Origin: Streptomyces sp. ICBB 8177
GTDB lineage: Bacteria; Actinomycetota; Actinomycetes; Streptomycetales; Streptomycetaceae
NCBI RefSeq assembly: GCF_003144095.1
Contig: NZ_NSKH01000018.1
Span: 932,743 to 996,742, forward strand
Direction: 5' to 3'
DNA length: 64,000 nt
Shown: in pieces, positions 18,250-26,776 of the stretch
How positions within the stretch are numbered: the stretch's first letter is position 1
Layout: every line of letters begins with the position of its first letter
Program-made: the position numbers and the translations under genes
The notes under the pieces: generated by a model
Told to the model about the DNA's origin: nothing
Database searches by the model: none
The model's input: only the letters and a program-made list of their open reading frames with translations

Positions 18250-18408
18250 CGGCGTCCGAGGGGCGGACGGGGGGCCGGACCGACGGCGAGCGGCCCGGCG
18301 GGGACGGCCGCCGCCCGGCGCCGTGCGGCGGGCCGCCCACGCGGACGGCGAGCGCCCTCGCAGACCAGTCGAACGCGGCCCGGCCGCGCGTGGCTGGTGC
18401 GCGCAGTA

Positions 18409-18600
18409 CCGCAGTGCCCGGAGGCGCGCCGCACCGCAGTGCCCGGGTGGTGCGCGTCGCGCCCGCAGTGCCCGGGGGTCCGCGCAGTACCGCAGTGCCC
18501 GGGGGTCCGCGCAGCACCGCAGTGCCCGGGGGTCCGCGCAGCACCGCAGTGCCCGGGGTGCGCGCAGCGCCCGCAGCTCCCGGGTGGTGCGCCTCGCGCG
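18409..18600. repeat. 27-base tandem repeats ahead of rplU
   Basis: Units beginning CCGCAGTGCCCGGGGGTCC recur at 18463, 18490, 18517, 18544 and (diverged) 18571, exactly 27 bases apart; looser copies begin at 18409 and 18434. The three central units are almost identical. The period is a multiple of three, so all frames show nine-residue peptide repeats, but no frame has an initiation signal. No spacers separate the units, so it is not a CRISPR array. Confidence 0.85.
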
Positions 18601-18832
18601 CGCAGTGTCCGGCGGCGCCTCCCGCGTGCCCAGTGCCCCGGCAGGGCCCAGCGCGCCTTCGGCGCTTGCTGTGGCGCAGCGCCCGCCGGTGCCCGCCGTG
18701 TCCATCCGCGCCCACCCGCTCAGGGGACCGCTTCGCAAGGGGGCGCGGGAGCCGGCTCGCGCGCCGCGCCGCCCGCCCCGACTCCGCCTTCCCGTACTCC
18801 CCGTGGGCCCGCGCAGGGCCCGCGGAGCCGGT

Positions 18833-18861
18833 TTGACCCATCCGGGGCGGCCCCGTAACCT
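18833..18861 (+). promoter_or_regulatory. Promoter for rplU-rpmA-obgE
   Basis: TTGACC at 18833-18838 and TAACCT at 18856-18861 are separated by 17 bases, a textbook vegetative-sigma arrangement. It would give a leader of about 130 bases before rplU. Confidence 0.75.
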
Positions 18862-19000
18862 TGACCTTCGGCGTTTCTGCGCCCGCTCCTGAGCGAATCC
18901 CTCCCGGCCCGCCGGGAGAGGCCCCTCACCCTTCGCGGCCCGTGCCGCACGAGTGGCTGGCATCAGGGGTGCCATTTCGAGCGAAGAGAGTGAGATCCGC

Positions 19001-19321
19001 GTGTACGCAATCGTGCGCAGCGGTGGCCGCCAGCACAAGGTCGCTGTCGGTGACATCGTTGAGGTTGACAAGCTTTCCACCAGCAAGGTGGGCGACACGG
19101 TCGAGCTCTCGACCCTGCTCGTCGTCGACGGCGACTCGGTCACCAGCGACCCGTGGGTCCTGGCCGGCGTGAAGGTCCAGGCCGAGGTCGTGGACCACCA
19201 CAAGGGTGCCAAGATCGACATCCTGCGGTACAAGAACAAGACCGGTTACCGCCGCCGTCAGGGCCACCGCCAGCAGTACACGGCGCTGAAGATCACCGGT
19301 ATCCCCACGGCTGCGAAGTAA
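19001..19321 (+). CDS. rplU: 50S ribosomal protein L21
   Basis: With GTG 19001 the protein is 106 residues, the usual L21 length, and begins [18 protein letters not shown], the normal L21 N-terminus; an upstream frame extension to 18953 is not needed. The C-terminal part holds [21 protein letters not shown], the expected 23S rRNA-binding region. L21 is a structural protein of the large subunit. It heads the conserved rplU-rpmA-obgE group, with L27 beginning 14 bases after its stop. The purine-rich AAGAGAGTGAG serves as the ribosome binding site. Confidence 0.97.
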   Translation: MYAIVRSGGRQHKVAVGDIVEVDKLSTSKVGDTVELSTLLVVDGDSVTSDPWVLAGVKVQAEVVDHHKGAKIDILRYKNKTGYRRRQGHRQQYTALKITGIPTAAK

Positions 19322-19335
19322 GGGACTGAGAAGAG

Positions 19336-19593
19336 ATGGCACACAAGAAGGGCGCATCGTCCACCCGGAACGGTCGCGACTCCAACGCTCAGCGGCTCGG
19401 CGTCAAGCGCTTCGGCGGCCAGGCCGTCAACGCCGGTGAGATCCTGGTCCGCCAGCGCGGCACCCACTTCCACCCCGGCGTCAACGTCGGCCGTGGCAAG
19501 GACGACACGCTGTTCGCCCTCGCCGCCGGTGCGGTCGAGTTCGGCACCGCGCGCGGCCGCAAGGTCGTGAACATCGTTCCCGTCGCCGGCTGA
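19336..19593 (+). CDS. rpmA: 50S ribosomal protein L27
   Basis: An 85-residue L27. It starts [20 protein letters not shown], the standard N-terminus that reaches toward the peptidyl-transferase centre, with no cleavable extension of the firmicute kind. Further conserved parts are [20 protein letters not shown] and [11 protein letters not shown]. It is part of the large ribosomal subunit and is co-transcribed with rplU, which ends 14 bases upstream. The next gene, obgE, follows after 142 bases; a transcript through all three is likely. ATG 19336 is unambiguous because homology begins at once. Confidence 0.98.
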   Translation: MAHKKGASSTRNGRDSNAQRLGVKRFGGQAVNAGEILVRQRGTHFHPGVNVGRGKDDTLFALAAGAVEFGTARGRKVVNIVPVAG

Positions 19594-19735
19594 CCGGCCC
19601 CAGCGGAACGACACACAGCACCACGCCGAGGGCGGACGCCGTTTCCCGTAGCCCGGGAAGCGGGTCCGCCCTCAGCACGTTGTACGGGCAGACCCGCACG
19701 GCGAACCACCCTGTACGCATCTGGAGGCATCCGTC

Positions 19736-21172
19736 ATGACCACCTTCGTGGACCGCGTCGAACTGCACGTCGCCGCGGGTAACGGAGGCCACGGCTGCGC
19801 CTCCGTGCACCGGGAGAAGTTCAAGCCGCTCGGCGGCCCGGACGGCGGCAACGGCGGCCGCGGCGGCGACGTGATCCTCGTCGTCGACGCCGGTGTCACC
19901 ACGCTGCTCGACTACCACCACTCGCCGCACCGCAAGGCCACCAACGGCAAGCCGGGCGAGGGCGGTCACCGCTCCGGCGCCGACGGCCGCGACCTGATCC
20001 TGCCCGTCCCCGACGGCACCGTCGTCCAGGACCGCCGGGGCAACGTGCTCGCCGACCTCGTCGGCCACGGCACCTCGTTCGTCGCCGCCCAGGGCGGTCG
20101 CGGGGGCCTGGGCAACGCGGCGCTCGCCTCCGCCCGCCGCAAGGCCCCCGGCTTCGCGCTGCTGGGTGAGCCCGGCCAGAGCGGCGACATCGTGCTGGAG
20201 CTGAAGACCGTCGCCGACGTGGCGCTGGTCGGCTACCCGAGCGCGGGCAAGTCCTCGCTGATCTCGGTGCTGTCCGCCGCCAAGCCGAAGATCGCGGACT
20301 ACCCGTTCACCACGCTGGTCCCCAACCTCGGTGTGGTGACCGCGGGTTCGACCGTCTACACCATCGCCGACGTGCCCGGTCTGATCCCCGGGGCCAGCCA
20401 GGGCAAGGGCCTGGGCCTGGAGTTCCTGCGGCACGTCGAGCGCTGCTCGGTGCTGGTGCACGTGCTGGACACCGCCACCCTGGAGTCCGACCGCGACCCG
20501 GCCACCGACCTGGAGGTCATCGAGGCCGAGCTGCGCGAGTACGGCGCGGGCCTCGCCGACCGCCCGCGCGTCGTCGTGCTCAACAAGGTGGACGTGCCGG
20601 ACGGCCAGGACCTCGCCGACCTCGTGCGCCCCGACCTGGAGGCGCGCGGCTACCGCGTCTTCGAGGTCTCCGCGGTCTCCCACCAGGGCCTCAAGGAGCT
20701 GTCCTACGCCCTCGCCGGCATCGTCGCCGAGGCCCGCGCCGCCCAGCCCGAGCCGGAGGCCACCCGCATCGTCATCCGCCCGAAGGCGGTCGACGACGCG
20801 GGCTTCACCGTCACCCACGAGGACGGCTTCTACCGGGTGCGCGGCGAGAAGCCGGAACGCTGGGTCCGACAGACCGACTTCGCCAACGACGAGGCCGTCG
20901 GCTACCTCGCCGACCGCCTCAACCGCCTCGGCGTCGAGGAGGAGCTGGTCAAGGCCGGCGCCCGGGCCGGCGACGAGGTCGTCATCGGCGCCGAGGACGA
21001 CGCGGTCGTCTTCGACTGGGAGCCGACGATGGCGGCCGGCGCCGAGATGCTGGGCCGCCGCGGCGAGGACCACCGCTTCGAGGCGCCGCGCCCGGCCGCC
21101 CAGCGCCGCAAGGACCGGCAGGCCGAGCGGGACGACGCGCAGCGCGAGTTCGACGAGTTCGGCCCGTTCTGA
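19736..21172 (+). CDS. obgE: Obg-type GTPase
   Basis: A 478-residue GTPase tied to ribosome assembly and, in streptomycetes, to differentiation. Residues 1-158 are the glycine-rich Obg fold ([32 protein letters not shown]). The G domain has P-loop [12 protein letters not shown], switch [13 protein letters not shown]3 DVPGLI and G4 NKVD. Residues about 340-425 form the C-terminal OCT domain typical of Gram-positive Obg proteins ([18 protein letters not shown], ending VVFDWEPT). A charged tail of about 40 residues follows. GGAGG lies eight bases before ATG 19736. Position after L21 and L27 is the standard order. Confidence 0.97.
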   Translation: MTTFVDRVELHVAAGNGGHGCASVHREKFKPLGGPDGGNGGRGGDVILVVDAGVTTLLDYHHSPHRKATNGKPGEGGHRSGADGRDLILPVPDGTVVQDRRGNVLADLVGHGTSFVAAQGGRGGLGNAALASARRKAPGFALLGEPGQSGDIVLELKTVADVALVGYPSAGKSSLISVLSAAKPKIADYPFTTLVPNLGVVTAGSTVYTIADVPGLIPGASQGKGLGLEFLRHVERCSVLVHVLDTATLESDRDPATDLEVIEAELREYGAGLADRPRVVVLNKVDVPDGQDLADLVRPDLEARGYRVFEVSAVSHQGLKELSYALAGIVAEARAAQPEPEATRIVIRPKAVDDAGFTVTHEDGFYRVRGEKPERWVRQTDFANDEAVGYLADRLNRLGVEEELVKAGARAGDEVVIGAEDDAVVFDWEPTMAAGAEMLGRRGEDHRFEAPRPAAQRRKDRQAERDDAQREFDEFGPF

Positions 21173-21280
21173 GGGCGGCGGACGGGCCCGGCCGCCGGCG
21201 GTCCGCCTGACGGTGCGCGCGGGCGCGCCCCGGCCCGGTTCCCGTAGATTGCGCGGGAGTACGTCACGAGGACTTGTGGG

Positions 21281-22429
21281 GTGGACGCGGTGGCAGGGCA
21301 GCACGGGGACGGACGGGCGGTGCGCGAGGAGGTCACGAGCGCCCGCCGGGTCGTCGTCAAGATCGGGTCGTCGTCGCTGACGACCGCGTCCGGCGGCCTG
21401 GACGCCGACCGGGTGGACGCCCTGGTGGACGTGCTGGTCACCGCCCGCGAGGCCAAGGAGGTCGTGCTGGTCTCCTCCGGTGCCATCGCGGCCGGGCTGG
21501 CGCCGCTGGGCCTGGAGCGGCGCCCCCGGGACCTGGCCCGGCAGCAGGCCGCCGCCAGCGTCGGCCAGGGCCTGCTGGTCGCCCGCTACACCGCCTCGTT
21601 CGCCCGGCACGGGGTGCGGGTCGGGCAGGTACTGCTCACCACCGACGACGTCAGCCGCCGCGCCCACTACCGCAACGCCTACCGCACGCTGGACAAGCTG
21701 CTGGCGATGGGCGCGCTGCCGGTCGTCAACGAGAACGACACGGTGGCCACCGACGAGATCCGCTTCGGCGACAACGACCGGCTGGCGGCCCTGGTCGCCC
21801 ACCTGGTCCACGCCGACCTGCTGGTGCTGCTGTCGGACGTCGACGGCCTCTACGACGGCGACCCGCGCAAGCCGGGCACCCGGCGGATCGAGGAGGTCGC
21901 CGGGACCGCGGACCTGGAGGGCGTGGAGATCGGCAGCGCGGGCCGGGCGGGGGTCGGCACCGGCGGCATGGTGACGAAGGTGGAGGCGGCGGGCATCGCC
22001 ACCGCCGCGGGCATCCCCGTCGTGCTGACCTCCGCCACGCACGCGGCCGACGCGCTCGCCGGGCGGGTCACCGGGACCCTCTTCCACCGCACCGGCAAGC
22101 GCTCGGCGGACCGGCTGCTGTGGCTGGCGCACGCCTCCACCCCGCGCGGCGCGCTGCGGCTGGACGCGGGCGCGGTGCGGGCGGTCACCGAACGCCGCAC
22201 CTCGCTGCTGCCGGCCGGGCTGACCGGCGTCGAGGGCCAGTTCGCCGCGGGCGACCCGGTGGACCTGGTGGACGAGGACGGCGTCACCGTGGCGCGGGGG
22301 CTGGTCAACTTCGACGCGCGGGAACTACCCCGGCTGCTCGGGCGTTCAACTCGTGAGCTGGCCGCCGAGTTGGGCCCCGCCTACGAGCGTGAGGTCGTGC
22401 ACCGTGACGACCTGGTCGTACTGCGCTGA
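21281..22429 (+). CDS. proB: Glutamate 5-kinase
   Basis: A 382-residue enzyme that phosphorylates glutamate at the gamma carboxylate, the first step of proline synthesis. The amino-acid kinase domain (residues about 20-265) shows VVVKIGSSSLTT, VLVSSGAIAAGL, PVVNENDTVATDEIRFGDND and the GTGGMVTKVEAA motif. Residues about 285-370 are a C-terminal PUA domain (RGALRLDAGAVRAVTERRTS). GTG 21281 gives a slightly long N-terminus; GTG 21290 is an alternative. Obg lies upstream after 108 bases, with a possible -10 box TAGATT near 21246. The partner proA is about 3 kb downstream rather than adjacent, separated by four other genes. Confidence 0.96.
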   Translation: MDAVAGQHGDGRAVREEVTSARRVVVKIGSSSLTTASGGLDADRVDALVDVLVTAREAKEVVLVSSGAIAAGLAPLGLERRPRDLARQQAAASVGQGLLVARYTASFARHGVRVGQVLLTTDDVSRRAHYRNAYRTLDKLLAMGALPVVNENDTVATDEIRFGDNDRLAALVAHLVHADLLVLLSDVDGLYDGDPRKPGTRRIEEVAGTADLEGVEIGSAGRAGVGTGGMVTKVEAAGIATAAGIPVVLTSATHAADALAGRVTGTLFHRTGKRSADRLLWLAHASTPRGALRLDAGAVRAVTERRTSLLPAGLTGVEGQFAAGDPVDLVDEDGVTVARGLVNFDARELPRLLGRSTRELAAELGPAYEREVVHRDDLVVLR

Positions 22430-22733
22430 CCGGCCCGTCCGCGGTCCGGCGTGCCCCAGCGGTGTACGGGGGTGGCGGCCGGGGCGCGGGTGAGTGGACG
22501 TGTCGGTGATCCGGGGGCTTCTTGGTGAAAACCGCCCCGCGGCCCGTCCAGGACTGGTCAACTTTGATGCGGGGAGAGAGAACCGACAGCGGTGCCGGGC
22601 TTGCGCGGCACCGCACCACGACCCGCTTCCACGGCGAGCGGGGACCGCATACAGGAGGCCGCCGGTGAGACGAGGGCGCCCAGGGGCGTCGCCCCGAGGA
22701 ACGGCCGGGCGGACACTGACCAGCGTCGGGGAC
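22430..22733. other. Intergenic region after proB
   Basis: 304 bases with no supportable gene. An open frame runs through it into the next gene, but its composition is unlike coding sequence and the conserved part begins only after 22734. Bases 22551-22575 echo the end of proB (see findings). Confidence 0.5.
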
Positions 22734-23135
22734 ATGCCTGTGGGCCAATCCGTACCGGATCGCGGGCCGCAGCCGGGGGCCGGCGAGCGCGAGGCCTCCC
22801 GGCTCTGGCACGTCACCTTGAACCTCTCCGGAGCCGAGGCACCGCTGCCCGAGGTCAAAAGGGCGCTCGAACAACTGGCGCACGACCACCCGTTCCTGCT
22901 CACCAGCCGGTACGCCGCCGACCACGCGGAGATCCGGTACTGGGAGGAGGCGCGCGACCTGCACGACGCGGCGGCGATAGCGCTGCGCCTGTGGGGCGAG
23001 CACAAGGCCACCGCCAAGCTGCCCCCGTGGGAGATCGTCGGCCTGGAGGTCATCGACCGCGAGACCTACCACCTGCGCGTCTCCGAGGGCTACGGCCCAC
23101 CCCCGGCGACCCCGGTGGGCGTGCACCCCTACTGA
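22734..23135 (+). CDS. Conserved hypothetical protein following proB
   Basis: From ATG 22734 this is a 133-residue soluble protein of unknown function. After a short polar N-terminus it reads SRLWHVTLNLSGAEAPLPEV, then KRALEQLAHDHPFLLTSRY, AEIRYWEEARDLHDAAAIAL and VIDRETYHLRVSEGY, a compact alpha/beta pattern without membrane segments or signal peptide. I recall a small protein of this kind between proB and proA in streptomycetes, but cannot confirm this here. The frame is open further upstream to 22494, but that extension is Arg/Pro-rich and unlikely to be translated. CGGGGAC precedes the ATG. No function is proposed. Confidence 0.7.
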   Translation: MPVGQSVPDRGPQPGAGEREASRLWHVTLNLSGAEAPLPEVKRALEQLAHDHPFLLTSRYAADHAEIRYWEEARDLHDAAAIALRLWGEHKATAKLPPWEIVGLEVIDRETYHLRVSEGYGPPPATPVGVHPY

Positions 23136-23213
23136 CCGCTCCGCCCGGCCGGGCCTTCCGCGCACTCACTAGAATCCGAGGTGGGGCGGGCCCGGTGGCA
23201 GGACGGAGAGCAC

Positions 23214-23843
23214 ATGGCGCAGCAGGCGCGGGCGGTCAGGACGCGGCGGAGCATTCTGGAGGCCGCCGCCTCGGTCTTCGAGGAACTGGGCTACGAGGGC
23301 ACCTCGACCACGGAGATCCTGGCGCGCAGCGGCCTGACGCGGGGCGCCCTCTACCACCACTTCCCGGGGAAGCGGGCGCTCGCGGACGCGCTGATGGAGT
23401 TGCAGGAGGAGGCGCTGATCCTGCCGGACAACCCGGTGCGGCTCCAGGCGCTGATCGACCTGACCTTGATGTTCGCCGAGAGGCTGCGCAGCGACGTCGT
23501 GCTGCGGGCGGTGGTGCGGCTGACCGTGGAGAAGGGCTCCTACCAGACGGGGCAGAACTACCGCGGTGCCATGGTGGCAGCCTCGACCCTGCTGTCGCAG
23601 GCGCTGGAGGGTGGCGAGCTGCTGCCCACGGTGGATCCCGACGAGCTGGCCTTCCTGCTCCAGGGAATCTTCACCGGCACCCAGATCCTGTCCCAGGCCG
23701 TCAACGACCGGGCGGACCTGCCGCAGCGGATCTCCGTGATGTGGCGACTGCTGCTGCCGTCCATCGCCCATCCGCGGTTCCTGCCCGGTCTCAGCATCGA
23801 CCCGGACCGGGGGCGCACGCTGCTGGAGTCGCAGCCGGCCTGA
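23214..23843 (+). CDS. TetR-family regulator of the butyrolactone-receptor (ScbR/ArpA) type
   Basis: A 209-residue TetR protein from ATG 23214. The DNA-binding domain begins AVRTRRSILEAAASVFEELG and continues YEGTSTTEILARSGLTRGALYHHFPGK in pieces, a pattern close to gamma-butyrolactone receptors such as ScbR. The ligand domain has GGELLPTVDPDELAFLLQG and FTGTQILSQAV. It probably represses nearby genes until a small diffusible ligand binds. GTG 23181, six bases after a TAGAAT -10-like box, is an alternative leaderless start; ATG 23214 has GGAG before it. It converges with a clear paralog (23791-24444), overlapping it by 53 bases. No afsA/scbA synthase gene is present. Confidence 0.82.
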   Translation: MAQQARAVRTRRSILEAAASVFEELGYEGTSTTEILARSGLTRGALYHHFPGKRALADALMELQEEALILPDNPVRLQALIDLTLMFAERLRSDVVLRAVVRLTVEKGSYQTGQNYRGAMVAASTLLSQALEGGELLPTVDPDELAFLLQGIFTGTQILSQAVNDRADLPQRISVMWRLLLPSIAHPRFLPGLSIDPDRGRTLLESQPA

Positions 23844-24444
23844 GGCCGTGGCGGGGTGAGGTGTCCAGGTGGGGGATGAGGGTGGGCACGGCGATGCCGG
23901 GCAGCAGGCTCTTCCACAGGAACGACACGCGATCCAGGAGGTCGGTGCGGCCGCCGGCCGCCTCGGAGAGGATCTGCAGGCCCGTGAAGAGCCCGACGAC
24001 CAGCCGGGTGACTTCCTCGGGGTTCACGTGCGGCAGCAGTTCGCCGCCGTCGCGGGCCTCCTCCAGCAGCCGCAGGGTCACCGCGTGCGAGCCCAGGTAC
24101 GGAGTCGCACGCGGCTTGCGGTAGACCGCCTGCTCGACGGCGAGGCGGACCGCGCCGCGCATCATCGGGTCGTGGCGCAGCATGTCGGCGAAGGACATGC
24201 TCAGGTCGATCGCCGCCTGGAGCCTGAATCCGTCCTCGCGAGGCACCAGTGCCTCGTCCTGCACGGCGATCACCGCGTCGGCGATGGCCTCCTTCGAAGG
24301 GAAATGCCGGTAGACGGCGGTGCGGGGGACTCCGCTGCACTCGACGATCTCGCTGATGGTGACCAGCTCGTAGCCCGCCCGCCCGAAGAGCAGTCCCGCG
24401 GCCCGCAGGATGCGCTCTCGCGTGTCGGGCCCGATCGTCTCCAC
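23791..24444 (-). CDS. TetR-family regulator, paralog of the convergent butyrolactone-receptor-like gene
   Basis: From GTG 24444 this is 217 residues. The HTH reads GPDTRERILRAAGLLFGRAG, then VTISEIVECSGVPRTAVYRHF. The ligand domain aligns closely with the convergent neighbour: both contain RLQA-IDL, GGELLP-V-P-E, and FTG-QILS at equal spacing, so they are paralogs. GGGAAGG stands seven bases before the GTG. It is divergent from the short-chain dehydrogenase with 117 bases between starts, so it is the likely direct regulator of that gene. Receptor and pseudo-receptor pairs of this family are known in streptomycete signalling, which is the basis for the inferred role. Confidence 0.82.
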   Translation of the reverse strand: METIGPDTRERILRAAGLLFGRAGYELVTISEIVECSGVPRTAVYRHFPSKEAIADAVIAVQDEALVPREDGFRLQAAIDLSMSFADMLRHDPMMRGAVRLAVEQAVYRKPRATPYLGSHAVTLRLLEEARDGGELLPHVNPEEVTRLVVGLFTGLQILSEAAGGRTDLLDRVSFLWKSLLPGIAVPTLIPHLDTSPRHGLRPAATPAACAPGPGRC

Positions 24445-24561
24445 GCGCCGCCCTTCCCGGATCGTGACCACTGTACGTGACGACGTATTACGTAGGATCC
24501 TAGTAGCGTCGCGCGCCGCCTGGACCGAGGTCGCGCGAGCGGAACTCGCGGGGAGGGGAAC
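24445..24561. promoter_or_regulatory. Divergent promoter region with palindrome, TetR gene and dehydrogenase
   Basis: This 117-base gap holds the perfect ten-base palindrome TAGGATCCTA at 24493-24502 and, just before it, the looser inverted repeat TACGT-N11-ACGTA (24474-24494). Both are AT-richer than the surroundings and lie where the two divergent promoters should overlap, so they are candidate operators for one or both TetR proteins. Confidence 0.5.
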
Positions 24562-25347
24562 GTGGTGGACCTTCAGCTGTCGGAACGCACGGCGCTGGTG
24601 ACGGGCGGCAGCAGGGGGATCGGCCTGGCCATCGTGCGCGCGCTGGTGCGCGAGGGGGCGCGGGTGGTCGCGGCGGCCCGCACGATCACCCCGGAGCTGA
24701 AGGCGTCCGGCGCCGTCCCGGTCGCCGTGGACCTCACCTCCGCCGACGGTTGCGAACGCCTCGTGGACGACGCCCTCGGCGCCCTCGGAGGCCTGGACGT
24801 GCTGGTCAACAACGCCGGAGGCGGCGACACCTACGCCACGGACGGCTTCCTCGCCACGGACGACGAGGTGTGGCGGCGCTCCTGGGAACTCAACTTCTTC
24901 GCGCCGGTCCGCATGGTCCGGGCCGCGCTGCCCGCCCTCATGGAGCGCCGCGGCACGGTGATCAACATCTCCTCGGTCGGCGCCCACATGCCGGGGCGGG
25001 GCCCGGTCGACTACAGCACCGCCAAGGCGGCTCTGGGCGCGCTGGGCAAGGCGCTGAGCGAGGAGTTCGGCCCGCACGGCGTCCGGGTCAACACCGTCAC
25101 GCCCGGCCCCACCCGCACCGGCCTGTACGAGGACCCCGACGGCTACGCGGCCCGCAGGGCCCGGCAGCGCGGCGTCCCGCACGCCGACTACCTGGCGCGG
25201 GTGCCGCAGGGGATGGGCATGACCAGCGGCCGGCTCGTCGAGCCCGAGGAGGTCGCCGACCTGGTCGCCTTCCTCGCCTCCGGCCGCGCGTCGAGCGTGA
25301 TGGGCGCGGACTACGTGATCGACGGGGGAGCGCTCAAGGCGCTGTGA
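24562..25347 (+). CDS. Short-chain dehydrogenase/reductase
   Basis: A 261-residue classical SDR. The cofactor loop is TGGSRGIG near residue 15, followed by NNAGG, and the active site has [24 protein letters not shown], with catalytic Ser, Tyr and Lys in the usual spacing. The C-terminus [15 protein letters not shown] is standard. It would reduce or oxidise a ketone/alcohol with NAD(P)H. GTG 24562 is the first start; GTG 24565 has better spacing from GGGAGGGG. Because it is divergent from a butyrolactone-receptor-like gene, a role in making or changing a signal ligand, like the reductases of known butyrolactone loci, is possible but only inferred. Confidence 0.9.
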   Translation: MVDLQLSERTALVTGGSRGIGLAIVRALVREGARVVAAARTITPELKASGAVPVAVDLTSADGCERLVDDALGALGGLDVLVNNAGGGDTYATDGFLATDDEVWRRSWELNFFAPVRMVRAALPALMERRGTVINISSVGAHMPGRGPVDYSTAKAALGALGKALSEEFGPHGVRVNTVTPGPTRTGLYEDPDGYAARRARQRGVPHADYLARVPQGMGMTSGRLVEPEEVADLVAFLASGRASSVMGADYVIDGGALKAL

Positions 25348-25415
25348 CCGCCGAGCGCCGCCGGGGATTCGTCCCGGTATGTGGGATGCGGCGTGGAGAG
25401 CTGGGCGCGGATCAG

Positions 25416-25421
25416 TACCCT
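25416..25421 (+). promoter_or_regulatory. -10 box of a leaderless proA transcript
   Basis: TACCCT ends six bases before the proA ATG at 25428, so transcription should start at or within a base of the start codon. No ribosome binding site is seen between them. Confidence 0.55.
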
Positions 25422-25427
25422 TCGGGC

Positions 25428-26699
25428 ATGACCACCACCGCATCGTCCCCCGTCATCGACACCGCACGCCGCGCGAAGGCGGCCGCCGCCGTGCTCGCGC
25501 CGCAGCCGCGGGCCGCGCGGGACGGCGCGCTGCTCGCCATCGCCGACGCCCTCGAAGCCCGTACCGCCGAGATCGTCGCCGCCAACGCCGAGGACGTCGG
25601 CAAGGCTCGCGCGGCCGGCACCGGTGAGGCCGTCGTGGACCGCCTCACCCTGACGGCCGAGCGCGTCGCGGCCATCGCCGCCGACGTGCGGGACGTGGTG
25701 GCGCTGCCCGACCCGGTCGGCGAGGTGGTGCGCGGCTCGACGCTGCCCAACGGGCTGGAGCTGCGCCAGATCAGGGTGCCGCTCGGCGTGGTCGGCATCG
25801 TCTACGAGGCCCGGCCCAACGTCACCGTGGACGCCGCCGCCCTGTGCCTGAAGTCCGGCAACGCGGTCCTGCTGCGCGGCTCCTCCTCCGCCTACGCCTC
25901 CAACACCGCGCTGGTGGGCGTCCTGCGGGACGCCGTGGAGTCCGCGGGCCTGCCGGCCGACGTCGTGCAGCTCGTTCCCGGGGAGAGCCGGGAGTCGGTC
26001 AAGGAGCTGATGCGGGCGCGCGGCCTGGTCGACGTGCTCATCCCGCGCGGCGGTGCCTCGCTGATCCGCACGGTCGTCGAGGAGTCCACCGTCCCCGTCA
26101 TCGAGACCGGCGTCGGCAACTGCCACGTCTACGTCGACGAGCACGCCGACCTGGAGATGGCGGCGCGCGTCCTGGTCAACGCCAAGGCCTCCCGCCCCAG
26201 CGTCTGCAACGCCGCCGAGACCGTCCTGGTGCACGCGGCGGTCGCCGACGCCTTCCTGCCCCGCGCGCTGTCCGCGCTGGCCGAGGCCGGCGTCACCGTG
26301 CACGGCGACGAGGCGTGGCAGCGGGCCGGCGAGCAGGCGGGCCGCCCGGTCGTGGCCGCCACCGACGACGACTGGGCCGCCGAGTACCTGTCGTACGACA
26401 TCGCGGCGGCCGTCGTGCCGTCGCTGGACGCCGCGGTCGAACACATCCGCCGCTGGTCCTCCGGCCACACCGAGGCGATCATCACCCGCGACCAGGGCGC
26501 CGCCCGCCGTTTCACCTCCCTGGTGGACTCCACCGCGGTCATGGTGAACGCCTCCACCCGCTTCACCGACGGCGGCGCCTTCGGATTCGGCGCCGAGATC
26601 GGCATCTCCACCCAGAAGCTGCACGCCCGCGGCCCGATGGGGCTGCCGGAGCTGACCTCCACCAAGTACGTGGTCACCGGCGACGGCCACGTCCGCTGA
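25428..26699 (+). CDS. proA: Gamma-glutamyl phosphate reductase
   Basis: A 423-residue enzyme that reduces gamma-glutamyl phosphate to glutamate semialdehyde with NADPH, the second step of proline synthesis. Recognised by [26 protein letters not shown] in pieces, the catalytic region [17 protein letters not shown] with the active Cys, and [21 protein letters not shown] at the end. Length is normal. ATG 25428 is preceded by no ribosome binding site but by a -10 box at 25416-25421, suggesting a leaderless message. In this window it is separated from proB by a small conserved gene and the TetR/TetR/SDR group. Confidence 0.96.
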   Translation: MTTTASSPVIDTARRAKAAAAVLAPQPRAARDGALLAIADALEARTAEIVAANAEDVGKARAAGTGEAVVDRLTLTAERVAAIAADVRDVVALPDPVGEVVRGSTLPNGLELRQIRVPLGVVGIVYEARPNVTVDAAALCLKSGNAVLLRGSSSAYASNTALVGVLRDAVESAGLPADVVQLVPGESRESVKELMRARGLVDVLIPRGGASLIRTVVEESTVPVIETGVGNCHVYVDEHADLEMAARVLVNAKASRPSVCNAAETVLVHAAVADAFLPRALSALAEAGVTVHGDEAWQRAGEQAGRPVVAATDDDWAAEYLSYDIAAAVVPSLDAAVEHIRRWSSGHTEAIITRDQGAARRFTSLVDSTAVMVNASTRFTDGGAFGFGAEIGISTQKLHARGPMGLPELTSTKYVVTGDGHVR

Positions 26700-26776
26700 T
26701 CCGGGCCGCCGACCGGGCCGTCCCACATTCCGGCACTCCCTGCCCAAGGCACCGCCCGCGGGCTTACCCTGGACGG

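Larger units (their letters stand above)
18198..19000. other. Intergenic region rne-rplU with terminator, tandem repeats and promoter
   Basis: About 800 bases without a supportable gene. It contains the rne terminator (18209-18249), a set of 27-base tandem repeats (18409-about 18600), then a plain GC-rich stretch, then a well-formed promoter at 18833-18861 that should serve rplU-rpmA-obgE. The open frames crossing it are low-complexity and show no start with a ribosome binding site. Confidence 0.7.

Noticed and set aside
13941-18434. Very long open frame (about 1500 codons) on the minus strand opposite rne
   Set aside because: It is a mirror of the Ala/Pro/Arg-rich rne codons, giving Leu/Gly/Arg low complexity without any domain or start signal. 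The plus-strand frame has clear RNase E motifs.
18409-18600. Possible CRISPR array
   Set aside because: The 27-base units are directly adjacent with no spacers, and no cas gene is in the window.
18953-19000. Upstream extension of L21
   Set aside because: L21 proteins start at the YAIV segment; GTG 19001 gives the normal length of 106 residues.
22494-22733. N-terminal extension of the hypothetical gene after proB
   Set aside because: Arg/Pro-rich, no ribosome binding site at its start, and composition differs from the compact domain beginning at 22734.
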